NCBI GenBank assembly: GCA_035570055.1
Contig: DATMLM010000089.1
Coordinates: forward strand, 62,001-126,000
Source: DASRDS01 sp035570055
GTDB taxonomy: Bacteria > Gemmatimonadota > Gemmatimonadetes > Gemmatimonadales > Gemmatimonadaceae
DNA: 64,000 nt
Direction: 5' to 3'
This document shows positions 52,978 to 61,909 of this stretch, in pieces; positions within the stretch are counted from its first letter, which is position 1, and every line of letters starts with the position of its first letter. A program made the position numbers and the translations under genes. The notes beneath the pieces are model-generated. The model saw only the letters and a program-made list of their open reading frames with translations. It did no database searches and was not told the DNA's origin.

Positions 52978-55533
52978 CCGCGGATCGACGGAGGTGGCGC
53001 GGCGGGCGGGGAAGTAGGCCGCCGCGGCCGCGACCATGAGCATAAAGAGGACGGCGCCAGCCAGCACACGCGGATCGAGCGGGCTCGTGCCGAAGAGCAG
53101 CGACTCGATGACTCGCGAGAGCGCGAGTGCGCCGCAGAGGCCGAAGGCGATGCCGAGCGAGGTGACGGCCACGCCATGGCGGAGCACCATCCCGCGAATG
53201 GATCCGCGATCGGCGCCGAGCGCGATGCGGATGCCGATCTCTTTGCGTCGGAGGGTGACGACGTAGGAGAGGATGCCGAAGAGGCCGACGGCGGCGAGCG
53301 CCAAGGCGACGGCGGCGAACGTCAGCAGGATGCGCATGGTGAACACGCGCTGCGCTGTTCCGCGACCGATGGCGTCCTCGAGCGCCATCGGTTGATCGAC
53401 GACGAGTCGCGGATCGAGAGAGGCGAGTATGCGGCGGGCCTGCGGGAGGAAGTCGAGCGCCCGCCCATCGGTGAGCACGAGCTGCGTCAGCGCCCAGTTC
53501 CGGTCGCCCGCGAATTGGCGGTGTGGATGGTAGACGTAGGTATCGACCCGCCCCGTGGCATCCACAGAGACATCGCCAACGACGCCAATGACGACGAGCA
53601 TGGGCCCGCCGGTCGACAGGTGCTGTCCCAGCGGGTCGACGCCTGGGAAGAACTGTTGGGCGGCGCTCTGGCTGATCACGACATGACGGAGACTGGTCGA
53701 GTCGGTGAGTGGCTGTTCGCGATCGTCGAATACGCGGCCGGCAATGACGGGGATGCGCGCCGCGGCGAAGTAATTGCCGGAGACCACGCGATTCTGCGCC
53801 AGGAAATGGAAGTCGGTATCGGCGCCCGCCATCGGGCCGCTCGCGACGCGCACGCCCCACTGGTTGAATGCGCCCGTGGCCGGCAGCTTGGAGATTCCGC
53901 CGGCGGCCCGCACACCAGGCGTCTCTTGGAATCGCCGCGCCAGGGTTTCATAGAATCTGGCGCGCGCGGTCGAATCATACAGCGCGGCGGGCAGCTCGAT
54001 GCGGAACGTGAGGACGTGGTCGCCGCGCACGCCGAGTGGCGTGTCGCGGAGCCGAGCCAGACTCGCGAGGAGAAGGCCGGCGCCGACGAGTAACACGAAC
54101 GCCAGCGCCACTTGCACGACCACCAGCCCAGCCCGCAGTCGCCCCTGTTGCGTCGTCGCGGTTGCCCGCGCGTGGGTTTCGTTGCCGATCCGCGCCGCGC
54201 GCAGCGCGGGCGCCAGCCCAAACACGATCGCGCTCAGCGATGAGACGCCCAGGCAAAACAGGAGCATGCGCGGGTCGAGCGACAGGTGCTCGAGCCGCGG
54301 GATGGACTGGGAGCCCAAGCTGACCAGCCCGCGCATGACGAGCCACGCCACGCCGAGGCCCAGTACGCCGCCCGCAAGGGCGAGCGCCAGGCTCTCAGTC
54401 AAGAGTTGTCGCACGATGCGCCCACGCCGGGCGCCGAGCGCGGTGCGCAATGCCAACTCGGGCGTACGCTCTGATGCCCGCACGAGGAGCAAGTTCGCGA
54501 CGTTGACGCACACGAGCAGCAACACCAGTCCCACGGCGCCGAACACGAGCTCGAGCGCCGACCCGGCGGACCCAACGACATCGGCCTTGAGCGGTTCGAT
54601 GAGCGCTTTGACTCTCATCACCCGCGGATCCTGTATGCCGAACGACCGGTTCAACCCGTCGATCTCCGCTTGCGCTCGCGCCAGCGACGTCCCCGGCGTG
54701 AGCCGCGCGATCATACTCATCCAGTGATTGTTGGGGTTGTCGGGTTGTGAGATGTCCATCGGCACCCACGCATCGACATCGCCCACGACCGGGTCTCGAA
54801 GGCCCTCAGGCGCGACGCCAGTCACCGTATAGGGGACGCCATCCAACGTGAGCACGCGGCCGAGGACTTTGGGATCGCCGTTCAACCGGCGTTGCCAGAA
54901 GCGGTGGCTCAAGACGACGAGATGCGCCCCGTTCTCCTCGCTGACCGCGAACGGTCGTCCGAGCGGCGGTGCCGCTCGCAGCGTCGCGAAGTACTGCGCG
55001 GTAATGGGCAGCGTCCGAATTCGCTCGGCTCCAGTGCCCAGGTCAATGTCCGCGCCGGTGACGTCGTAATTCATAAAGGCGGCCGCGGACCGGAACGACG
55101 TCATATGATCGCGATAGCCCTTGAAGTGGAACGTGCTCAAAAACGCTCGCTCGCCGGGCTTGTAGTACGAGTAGACGCGGACGAGCTGCTCGGGCTCGGC
55201 GTACGGCAACGGCTTGAGCAGCACGGCGTCGACGACGCTGAATACGGCCGTCGTGCCGCCGATGCCTATGGCGAGTGTCGCGATGGCGAGCAACGCAAAC
55301 CGTGGTCGCTTAACGATGGTCCGCACGGACCAACTGAGATCCGCGATTGTCTCTTCGAGCCATCGCGTCCCACGGGCATCGCGGACGTCCTCTTTATAGC
55401 GCTCGATATGCCCGAACGCCGCGCGCCCCGCCATCTCCATATGAAATCGCATCTCCTCGGCCATCTCGCGCTCTTCTTGGCCGCGAAACACGAGCGCGTG
55501 GAGGCGCTCGCGGAGGTCAGACCAGAGGCTCAC
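52957..55533 (-). CDS. ADOP-type MacB/FtsX permease with prefix domain, PadR-linked
   Basis: This 858-residue permease has a prefix domain (VSLWSDLRERLHALVF, EEREMAEEMRFHMEMAGR), then ADOP halves: RPRFALLAIATLAIGIGGTT, a MacB-like domain, FtsX helices (LVFGAVGLVLLLVCVNVANL) and the second half ending DPRLALQTN. GTG 55533 overlaps the PadR stop (GTGA), so translation is coupled. It is less similar to the four tandem copies at 21.6-31.3 kb than they are to each other, and represents a complete PadR-ADOP unit. No ATPase gene is adjacent. Confidence 0.93.
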   Translation of the reverse strand: MSLWSDLRERLHALVFRGQEEREMAEEMRFHMEMAGRAAFGHIERYKEDVRDARGTRWLEETIADLSWSVRTIVKRPRFALLAIATLAIGIGGTTAVFSVVDAVLLKPLPYAEPEQLVRVYSYYKPGERAFLSTFHFKGYRDHMTSFRSAAAFMNYDVTGADIDLGTGAERIRTLPITAQYFATLRAAPPLGRPFAVSEENGAHLVVLSHRFWQRRLNGDPKVLGRVLTLDGVPYTVTGVAPEGLRDPVVGDVDAWVPMDISQPDNPNNHWMSMIARLTPGTSLARAQAEIDGLNRSFGIQDPRVMRVKALIEPLKADVVGSAGSALELVFGAVGLVLLLVCVNVANLLLVRASERTPELALRTALGARRGRIVRQLLTESLALALAGGVLGLGVAWLVMRGLVSLGSQSIPRLEHLSLDPRMLLFCLGVSSLSAIVFGLAPALRAARIGNETHARATATTQQGRLRAGLVVVQVALAFVLLVGAGLLLASLARLRDTPLGVRGDHVLTFRIELPAALYDSTARARFYETLARRFQETPGVRAAGGISKLPATGAFNQWGVRVASGPMAGADTDFHFLAQNRVVSGNYFAAARIPVIAGRVFDDREQPLTDSTSLRHVVISQSAAQQFFPGVDPLGQHLSTGGPMLVVIGVVGDVSVDATGRVDTYVYHPHRQFAGDRNWALTQLVLTDGRALDFLPQARRILASLDPRLVVDQPMALEDAIGRGTAQRVFTMRILLTFAAVALALAAVGLFGILSYVVTLRRKEIGIRIALGADRGSIRGMVLRHGVAVTSLGIAFGLCGALALSRVIESLLFGTSPLDPRVLAGAVLFMLMVAAAAAYFPARRATSVDPRLALQTN

Positions 55534-55838
55534 GCGAGCACCCAGTTCACGGCCGTCGACGCGCGCTCCCATTCGGCGCGCTCGGCTTCCAGCTGCAGGA
55601 GACCGGCGGGCGTGATCTCATAGTATCGCGCCCGCCGGTTGTTCTCACTCGCCCGCCATTCTGACCTGATCCAGCCCCGCCGCTTCATGCGGACGAGCGC
55701 GGGGTACAGCGAGCCTTGCTGCACCAGGAACACCCCGCGCGACATCTGCTGCACGCGCTGCGCAACGCCCCACCCGTGCATGGGCGCTTCCTGCAGCGTG
55801 CGCAGGACGAGCATCTCGAGTGTGCCTTGGAGGATCAT
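55530..55838 (-). CDS. PadR family transcriptional regulator
   Basis: This 102-residue PadR repressor shows ILQGTLEMLVLRTLQEAPMH, VQQGSLYPALVRMKRRGWIR and ENNRRARYYEITPAG. It overlaps the permease start by 4 bases, so both come from one transcript. ATG 55838 has AGGAG upstream. A palindrome 4 bases before the ATG overlaps the promoter and is a good site for autorepression. Confidence 0.95.
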   Translation of the reverse strand: MILQGTLEMLVLRTLQEAPMHGWGVAQRVQQMSRGVFLVQQGSLYPALVRMKRRGWIRSEWRASENNRRARYYEITPAGLLQLEAERAEWERASTAVNWVLA

Positions 55839-55841
55839 GCT

Positions 55842-55875
55842 CCTGTAGATTGTCTACAGGTAAGCGAAGTGTCAA
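55842..55875 (-). promoter_or_regulatory. PadR promoter and operator CCTGTAGA-N3-TCTACAGG
   Basis: The inverted repeat (8-base arms, 3-base centre, 55842-55860) carries the TGTAGA-type half-site usual for PadR repressors beside ADOP genes. A minus-strand -35 TTGACA lies at 55875-55870, with a -10 such as GACAAT or CAATCT inside the repeat, so a bound repressor would block RNA polymerase. The -35 overlaps the stop codon of the ankyrin gene. Confidence 0.75.
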
Positions 55876-57380
55876 GGGACTCGGGTATAGCGCGTGATCA
55901 CATCTCGCACGGCGTCGGTCGCCGTAAACTCCTCCATTTTCGGCGGAGCCTCCGCGCCGGCTTCGATCAGTGCCTGCGCAGCGCCCGCAAAATCGCCGGT
56001 GTCGCGATACCAGCCATTCTCCGACCCATAACACGCCCACCCCAGCGGCGTCATCGCGTACACCCCCTCGAACAAGTCCACCGTCGGACGATACCGCAGG
56101 ATCTCTCGGACCATCGCCGCATTGCCATGGAATGCCGCCCAGTGGAGCGCGGCCCCTCCATGCGCACCGACGGAGTCGACAGGCCAGCCGGCGCCGAGCA
56201 TGAGCCGCACGGCGTCGAGATTATTGTTCTCGGCCGCGTCGGCGAGCTTACGCTTGTCGGCGTCCGATAACGTCGCCACCAGATCGGGCTTCTGTTTCAG
56301 CAGCTCGCGAAACGCTGCCTCATCTCCGACCTCCGCGGCAATCGCGAACCGCAGGTCGCTCGGGCTCCGGTCCATGAGCAGCTGGTAGACGTCGGGATGC
56401 CCAAAGGACTTCGCGATGCTGTGCGCCGTCCGGTGGTGCCCGAGGACCCATATATAGATGGTCCCGCCGGCCTCCGGGTTCTTCTTCGGGAACCAGCGCT
56501 CATCCACGCGCGTCCTGATCGACTCGGGATCAGCATCGAGGTGTTTCTTCACGAGCGCGATATCGCCGAGCGCCGAGGCCATCAGAATATCCGTTCGACA
56601 CCCGCGGGCGACGAGATCGCGCGCAATGTCTTGGCGATCCGTCGCGAAGTGACGCGTCTGCGTGACGCGCAGCATGTACTGCGCCGGCGTGGACTCGTGA
56701 TCGATATCCAACGCGTCGATATCGGCACCGTGCTCGAGAAGCAACCGGGCGATTTCCATCGTCGACGCCATATGGAGCGCCGTTTGGCCATCGGGCCCGT
56801 GGAAATGAACGACCGATGGATTCTTGGCGATCATCGCCCGGAGCTCGTCGATCATGCCAAGCCGCGCCGCGGCCGGCGCCTCTACAATCGCGCCGCGCTC
56901 AATGAGGTACGGCGCGAACTCGACACTCGTCTGATCGAGCACATGGAACCCGCCGGCCCACCAGTGGCTCTTCTGGTTGATATCGGCGCCGAACTCCAAG
57001 AGCACGTCGACCATCGGTCCATTGGTCCGCATGACGACTTCGAGGAGCGCCGTCTGGCCGAACGAGCTGCCGGCGAATGGCTCGTTGATGCTCGCTCTCA
57101 GCGCCGGCGACGAAGCCAGAATCCGTCGCATAGCCGCCGGGTCATGCCGGACGATCGCGTCCATGAGGGCACGCGCGGGATCCGTGGCGATCGTGAGGGT
57201 CTCGACGTGATTCTTGAGGTCCGCCCACGTCGAGAACCCATACTCATGGGCGGTTTCGTGCTGCGCGTCGGATAGCTGCCGGCGCGTGTCGGGGTCCTGC
57301 TGTCGCCATTCGCGCAGCAGGGCTTTGGCTTGCTTCCGGAGATGCTCGAGGCTGGGCTGTGCGGGTAATTCGCGGGACAT
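55872..57380 (-). CDS. Ankyrin-repeat protein
   Basis: This 502-residue cytoplasmic protein begins with a helical segment (PSLEHLRKQAKALLREWRQQ, HETAHEYGFSTWADLKNHVE) often found before bacterial ankyrin arrays. The array follows with repeats such as DGQTALHMASTMEIARLLLE, HGADIDALD and GAALHWAAFHGNAAMVREIL, ending with ALIEAGAEAPP. ATG 57380 has a strong GGAGGAG site 6 bases upstream. Ankyrin arrays bind other proteins; no target is evident. It is transcribed divergently from the serine operon. Confidence 0.92.
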   Translation of the reverse strand: MSRELPAQPSLEHLRKQAKALLREWRQQDPDTRRQLSDAQHETAHEYGFSTWADLKNHVETLTIATDPARALMDAIVRHDPAAMRRILASSPALRASINEPFAGSSFGQTALLEVVMRTNGPMVDVLLEFGADINQKSHWWAGGFHVLDQTSVEFAPYLIERGAIVEAPAAARLGMIDELRAMIAKNPSVVHFHGPDGQTALHMASTMEIARLLLEHGADIDALDIDHESTPAQYMLRVTQTRHFATDRQDIARDLVARGCRTDILMASALGDIALVKKHLDADPESIRTRVDERWFPKKNPEAGGTIYIWVLGHHRTAHSIAKSFGHPDVYQLLMDRSPSDLRFAIAAEVGDEAAFRELLKQKPDLVATLSDADKRKLADAAENNNLDAVRLMLGAGWPVDSVGAHGGAALHWAAFHGNAAMVREILRYRPTVDLFEGVYAMTPLGWACYGSENGWYRDTGDFAGAAQALIEAGAEAPPKMEEFTATDAVRDVITRYTRVP

Positions 57381-57539
57381 AGCTCCTCCTTCCGTGGCGC
57401 CCGGTGTCCGCTATTTCGGGCAGAAGAGAGGATGCATTGGGCAATCGGTATGGCTCAGGTGGGATAATCCCTTTCCGCGGACGGGGTGCGACCTGGATCG
57501 CAACTGTACTATAACACATTTCGTCTGCTAAGTTGGCTC

Positions 57540-59156
57540 ATGGCTTATCGCGTGCTGCTCACCGACAACATCGACCCTGATGGCGTGGCCGTATTGACGG
57601 CCGAGCCCGAGCTCTCGGTCGACACCGTTCCGACGCTCTCGCGCGAGGATCTGATCGCGCGCATCGGCGTCTACGACGCCTTGGTGGCGCGGAGCGCGAC
57701 ACGCGTGTCTCGCGAGGTGCTCCGCGCCGGGTCACGGCTCGCGGTCGTGGGCCGCGCGGGCGCGGGTGTCGACAACATCGCGGTCGACGCGGCGACCGAA
57801 ATGGGCATTGCGGTGATCAATGCCCCAGCCGGCAACACGGTCGCCGTGGCCGAGCTGTTCTTCGGGTCCGTTTTGAGCCTGTTGCGCCATATCCCGCAAG
57901 CCGACCGCTCGATTCGCGAGGGCCGTTGGGAGAAAACGCGCTTCCTGGGTCGCGAGCTGCGGGGGCGCACGCTCGGCATCATTGGCTTGGGTCGCATCGG
58001 CGGCGAGATCGCGACGCGCGCGCACGCATTCGGCATGACGGTGGTCGCCTACGACCCGTACGTTGGTGACCCGCGATTCCATGCGCTTCGCGTTCGTCGC
58101 GCGACGGTGCTCGACGACATGCTGGCCGAGTCGTCGGTTCTCTCCGTCCACACCCCGCTGGTCGAGAACGAAGGACTCCTCGGTGAGCGGGAGCTCTCAC
58201 GCTTGCCGGTGGGCGCGATCGTCGCGAACCTCGCGCGCGGCGGCATTATTGACGAGAGCGCGCTGGCCGCGGCGCTCGTCGGCGATCATCTGGCCGGGGC
58301 GGTCCTCGATGTGTTCGGAACGGAGCCGCTGCCAGCCGATCACCCGCTGCGCGCGGCGCCGAACGTCGTGCTCACGCCGCACATCGGTGCGTCGACGATC
58401 GAAGCGCAGCGCTCCGTCGCGGTCGACGTGTGCCGCGCGGTGCGCGATGCGTTGTTGCACGGCGAGCTGTCGCGTTCGATCAACGCCGCGCTCGTCGAGG
58501 GGGTCAACGCCGCTGACGTCCGCCCCGCGCTTCTGCTCACGCGCCAACTCGCCGCCGTTGCTCAGGCATTGCTCGCGAGCCGCGAGGCGCGCGCGATCGA
58601 CCGCGTCGAGGTGACACCGGGCGAGTCGCTCGCGGGTGCTCGCGATGCATTGCTCGCCGCCGCCGCGCACGGTGTGCTCGCTCCGGTGCTCTCGCACGAG
58701 CGGCTGAACCTGATCAACGCCCGCGCCCTCGCTGTGGCTCGCGGCATCGCGCTCTCGGCCACGGAAGGCGTACCGGCCGAGAACGGCGCGGCGGCGTATT
58801 CGCTCAGCGTCCGCGTATCGAGCGGCGCCGAGGAGATCACGGTGACTGGCTCGGCACATCCCGCGGCCGCGCCACGGATCACGCGCATCGGCGCGTTCCA
58901 CGTCGACGTGTATCCTCGCGGCACACTCCTCATCTTGTCCAACCGCGACGTGCCAGGCGTCATCGGTCACGTCGGCACGGTCCTCGGCGCGGCGCACGTG
59001 AACATCGCCGAGTATCACCAGGCGCGCTTGGCCCAGGGCGGTGCGGCGCTGGCGGCGATCACCGTCGACGGTCCGGTGGCCGACGGCGTCCGCTCGGCGT
59101 TGCTCGCGTTGCCGGAGGTGCATGCGGTGACGGTAGTCGAGCTGCCGGCTGAGTAG
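57540..59156 (+). CDS. serA: D-3-phosphoglycerate dehydrogenase
   Basis: This 538-residue enzyme catalyses the first step of phosphorylated serine synthesis, oxidising 3-phosphoglycerate with NAD+. It has the catalytic domain (GRAGAGVDNIAVDAATEMGI), the NAD-binding TLGIIGLGRIGGEIATRA, the catalytic NLARGGIIDESAL arginine and PHIGASTIEAQ histidine, an intervening ASB domain and a C-terminal ACT domain (RGTLLILSNRDVPGVIGHVG) that usually mediates serine feedback. ATG 57540 is selected; TTG or ATG upstream at 57486 would add 18 residues. A possible -10 TATAAC lies near 57510. It is first in a serA-serB-aminotransferase operon. Confidence 0.96.
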   Translation: MAYRVLLTDNIDPDGVAVLTAEPELSVDTVPTLSREDLIARIGVYDALVARSATRVSREVLRAGSRLAVVGRAGAGVDNIAVDAATEMGIAVINAPAGNTVAVAELFFGSVLSLLRHIPQADRSIREGRWEKTRFLGRELRGRTLGIIGLGRIGGEIATRAHAFGMTVVAYDPYVGDPRFHALRVRRATVLDDMLAESSVLSVHTPLVENEGLLGERELSRLPVGAIVANLARGGIIDESALAAALVGDHLAGAVLDVFGTEPLPADHPLRAAPNVVLTPHIGASTIEAQRSVAVDVCRAVRDALLHGELSRSINAALVEGVNAADVRPALLLTRQLAAVAQALLASREARAIDRVEVTPGESLAGARDALLAAAAHGVLAPVLSHERLNLINARALAVARGIALSATEGVPAENGAAAYSLSVRVSSGAEEITVTGSAHPAAAPRITRIGAFHVDVYPRGTLLILSNRDVPGVIGHVGTVLGAAHVNIAEYHQARLAQGGAALAAITVDGPVADGVRSALLALPEVHAVTVVELPAE

Positions 59157-59170
59157 CCGGGTCGCTGAGC

Positions 59171-59809
59171 TTGCGTTTCGCCTCGATCATTCTCGACGTG
59201 GACTCAACGTTGACGAGCGTCGAGGGGATCGCCTGGCTCGCGACCCGTCGAGGCCGTGAGGTCACCGATGCCGTCGACGCGATGACGAACGACGCGATGA
59301 CCGGCGCCTTACCATTAGATGCCGTGTACGCGAAACGCCTATCGCTCGTGCGCCCGTCGCGCTCGGATCTCGCTGCCCTCGCCGGGGCCTACTCTACGGG
59401 TCTCGTGCCTGGCGCTCGTGACGCGATTCGCACGCTCCGCGCAGCGGGCGTGCACATAGCGCTCGTCAGCGGCGGTATCCGCGAAGCAATCCTGCCCTTC
59501 GCCGCCGAGTTGGGTTTCCCCGCCGGAGATGTCCACGCAGTAGAGTTGCACTTCACACCGGATGGCGCATTCGCCGGATTCGACGCCGCAACCCCGCTGG
59601 CCTGCGCCGGCGGCAAGCCTCGTGTCGCGCGCACACTCGGCCTGCGCGGCCCGGTGCTCGCGGTCGGCGATGGCAGCACCGACGCCGAGCTCAAGCCGTG
59701 CGTCGACGCTTTCGCCGCATTCACTGGTGTCGCCCGCCGGGAATCCGTCGTCGCCGTCGCTGATTACGTCATCACTCAATTCGCCGAGCTCCCCGCTCTC
59801 GTCCTATGA
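59171..59809 (+). CDS. serB: Phosphoserine phosphatase-like HAD enzyme
   Basis: This 212-residue HAD phosphatase has motif I IILDVDSTLTSVEG (D9, D11), motif II SGGI, and motif IV GDGSTDAELKP. The order and the V-E-G after motif I match phosphoserine phosphatases, giving the last step, phosphoserine to serine. The start is TTG 59171, 14 bases behind serA; no ATG exists close by in frame. It overlaps the aminotransferase start by 4 bases (ATGA). The operon position between serA and an aminotransferase supports the role. Confidence 0.9.
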   Translation: MRFASIILDVDSTLTSVEGIAWLATRRGREVTDAVDAMTNDAMTGALPLDAVYAKRLSLVRPSRSDLAALAGAYSTGLVPGARDAIRTLRAAGVHIALVSGGIREAILPFAAELGFPAGDVHAVELHFTPDGAFAGFDAATPLACAGGKPRVARTLGLRGPVLAVGDGSTDAELKPCVDAFAAFTGVARRESVVAVADYVITQFAELPALVL

Positions 59810-60915
59810 CTTTCGGCACATTCTTCGTTCCGGGCCCAACCGAAGTCCGCCCTGAGATCCTCCAGGCGATGACCCAGCCGATGATCTCCCACCGCGGCTC
59901 GGCGTTTCGCTCACTCTTCGAGCGCTGTCAGACGGGTCTCCGCACGGTCTTCTGCACCAAACGCCCAGTCTTCATCGCGACGTGCTCGGCCACGGGCCTG
60001 ATGGAAGCCGCGATCCGCAACGCGCCTACGGGCAGCGTACTCGCCTGCGTGAACGGCGCATTCTCCGATCGCTTCTCGCTGATCGCCGAGAAATGCGGCC
60101 GCGCGTCGGAGCGCTACGAGGTCCCGTGGGGCGAGGCCCACGATCCGGCCACAGTCGCCGCCCGCGTATCCGCCGGCCACCACGCGGTCGTCGCCGTCGT
60201 GCACTCCGAGACGTCCACGGGCGCCCTCAACGACGTCCGCGCGATCTCCGACGCCGCCCACCGCGCGGGCGCGGTCTGCGTGATCGACAGCGTCAGCGGA
60301 ATCCGTGGCGCCGAGCTTCGGTTCGACGACTGGGGGCTCGACTTCGTCTTCACGGGTTCCCAAAAGGCGCTCGCACTCCCGCCGGGCCTCGCCTTCGGCG
60401 TCGCCACCGAGCGCTTCCTCTCCTCCGGCGACCGCACCGCCCGTGGCGCGTATTTCGATCTCGCCGAGTTCGCGTCGGGGGCGGCGAAAGGCGAAGCTCC
60501 CAACACACCCGCGATCTCTCTCTATTACGCGCTTGCCGCGCAGCTCGAGTGCATTCTCGAAGAGGGCATGGAAGCCGCGTGGAAGCGACACGGCCTGATG
60601 GCGGCCATGACCCAGAACTGGACCCAGCGTTGCACGGTCCACGGCATTCCAATGAGCCCCTTTGCGGTGCTCGGCCATCGCTCGCCGACAGTGACCGCGA
60701 TCAAGTTGCCCGACGGGGTCTCCGGTGAGGCCGTCGTGAAAGCCGTCTCCGCCGCCGGCTATACGCTGGGCGCCGGCTACGGAAAGCTCAAGGACACGAC
60801 GATCCGGATCGGCCACATGGGCGACCACACGGCGGAGACGCTCGATCCCTGCCTCACGGCCACCGCCGAGGCGATTCAAAAGCTGATCGGAAAGCGTAAT
60901 CTGCCGTCCGTCTAA
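59806..60915 (+). CDS. Class V aminotransferase, probable phosphoserine aminotransferase
   Basis: This 369-residue PLP enzyme is of the alanine-glyoxylate/serine-pyruvate type: FFVPGPTEVRPEIL, MISHRGSAFRSLFE, HSETSTGALNDVR, VIDSVSGIRGAEL and the Schiff-base lysine K187 in FTGSQKALALPPG. Classical SerC has a different pattern, so this would be a non-orthologous replacement that makes phosphoserine from 3-phosphohydroxypyruvate, as known for class V enzymes in some other lineages. The genomic context (overlapping serB, following serA) supports it strongly, while sequence alone would allow other substrates. Confidence 0.88.
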   Translation: MTFGTFFVPGPTEVRPEILQAMTQPMISHRGSAFRSLFERCQTGLRTVFCTKRPVFIATCSATGLMEAAIRNAPTGSVLACVNGAFSDRFSLIAEKCGRASERYEVPWGEAHDPATVAARVSAGHHAVVAVVHSETSTGALNDVRAISDAAHRAGAVCVIDSVSGIRGAELRFDDWGLDFVFTGSQKALALPPGLAFGVATERFLSSGDRTARGAYFDLAEFASGAAKGEAPNTPAISLYYALAAQLECILEEGMEAAWKRHGLMAAMTQNWTQRCTVHGIPMSPFAVLGHRSPTVTAIKLPDGVSGEAVVKAVSAAGYTLGAGYGKLKDTTIRIGHMGDHTAETLDPCLTATAEAIQKLIGKRNLPSV

Positions 60916-60921
60916 TGGGGC

Positions 60922-61497
60922 GTGACCCCACCTCTCGTCATTTCAGTCCTGCAAGCCCTCGATCTCGCGGCCGTGGTGACGGACGCCGCCGGCCGCGACA
61001 TTCGAGAGACCGCGCGCCTCAGCCGGCTACTGGCGCAAGACGCGGACGGCTATGATGTGCGGGCCAGGCTGCTTCAGCTGGTACGCAAGCGGCTAACCCG
61101 AAACGGCGATACCGCTCCCGTCGCCGTCGAAACACGCCGAGGGACGTACACACTCTTGGCGGTGAAGTGGCCAGAGCCCGACGGCACTGTCGCGCTCGGC
61201 ATCGGGCTCGCCACCGTGAGCGGGAATCTCGCGGTCGACCCCAGTGTCCGACAGCGGTTTGGACTTACCCCCCGCGAGAGCGACGTCGCGTCACGCCTCG
61301 CGGCCGGCGCGTCGAGTCGGGAAGTGGCTGAGAGTCTCGGCATGAGCGTGCACACCGCGCGGAGACATACGGAGCGCGTCCTGCAGAAATGCAATGTGCG
61401 GCGGAGGGCCGGGGTCGCCGCGGCGCTCTACGCGGCGTGGTTGCCGGAGCCAGTGGCTACGACGATACCTCGCTCGTCGCCAGCGATGCGTCCGTGA
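60922..61497 (+). CDS. LuxR-type HTH regulator
   Basis: This 191-residue regulator has an N-terminal domain of about 115 residues that looks PAS-like but is short (LDLAAVVTDAAGRDIRETAR) and a C-terminal LuxR HTH: LTPRESDVASRLAAGASSRE and LGMSVHTARRHTERVLQKC. GTG 60922 is used. It follows the aminotransferase gene by 6 bases and could belong to the serine operon, although a link to serine is not shown. The end overlaps the opposing membrane-protein gene by 41 bases. Confidence 0.87.
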   Translation: MTPPLVISVLQALDLAAVVTDAAGRDIRETARLSRLLAQDADGYDVRARLLQLVRKRLTRNGDTAPVAVETRRGTYTLLAVKWPEPDGTVALGIGLATVSGNLAVDPSVRQRFGLTPRESDVASRLAAGASSREVAESLGMSVHTARRHTERVLQKCNVRRRAGVAAALYAAWLPEPVATTIPRSSPAMRP

Positions 61498-61906
61498 GGT
61501 ACGGAGTGATCTCACGAAACGCGCTGTCGCGCACGCCGATCGTCGTCACGCCATCGAGGTCCAGCACGCGTGTGTGGAGCCACAGGAATTGGTGGCCACC
61601 CGCGTAGCGGATCAGCGACCACGGAATCAAGAGCGGCGGGTGAAACAGCACGAGCGGGTGACTGTGGAGATAGAGTCCCGCCGAGGTGGGAATCATCACC
61701 GTACTGCGACTGCGCGCGACCTGGCCGGCAAGTCGCGGGCCGTCCGGTTGTGCACCGGCGCGGAAGCGCCGGGCGAGAGCGGACCATCCACTGGTATAGG
61801 CGACGATCGCGTTGCTCAAGAGCCAGAGGCCGAGCAACACGAGAGCGGCCCACCAGGGCGCGTGTAGCATATACGCAAACCTAGCAGAAAGACCCGGCGC
61901 GCTCAC
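61457..61906 (-). CDS. Hypothetical membrane-anchored protein
   Basis: This 149-residue protein has one helix near the N-terminus (WWAALVLLGLWLLSNAIVAY) and a C-terminal domain rich in strands (GLYLHSHPLVLFHPPLLIPW and DLDGVTTIGVRDSAFREITP). ATG 61870 could be an alternative start. It lies 3 bases downstream of the start side of nothing else and is followed by the serine hydrolase gene upstream (3-base gap to its stop), so both may be one unit. No family is recognised. Confidence 0.7.
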   Translation of the reverse strand: MSAPGLSARFAYMLHAPWWAALVLLGLWLLSNAIVAYTSGWSALARRFRAGAQPDGPRLAGQVARSRSTVMIPTSAGLYLHSHPLVLFHPPLLIPWSLIRYAGGHQFLWLHTRVLDLDGVTTIGVRDSAFREITPYLTDASLATSEVSS

Positions 61907-61909
61907 GGA

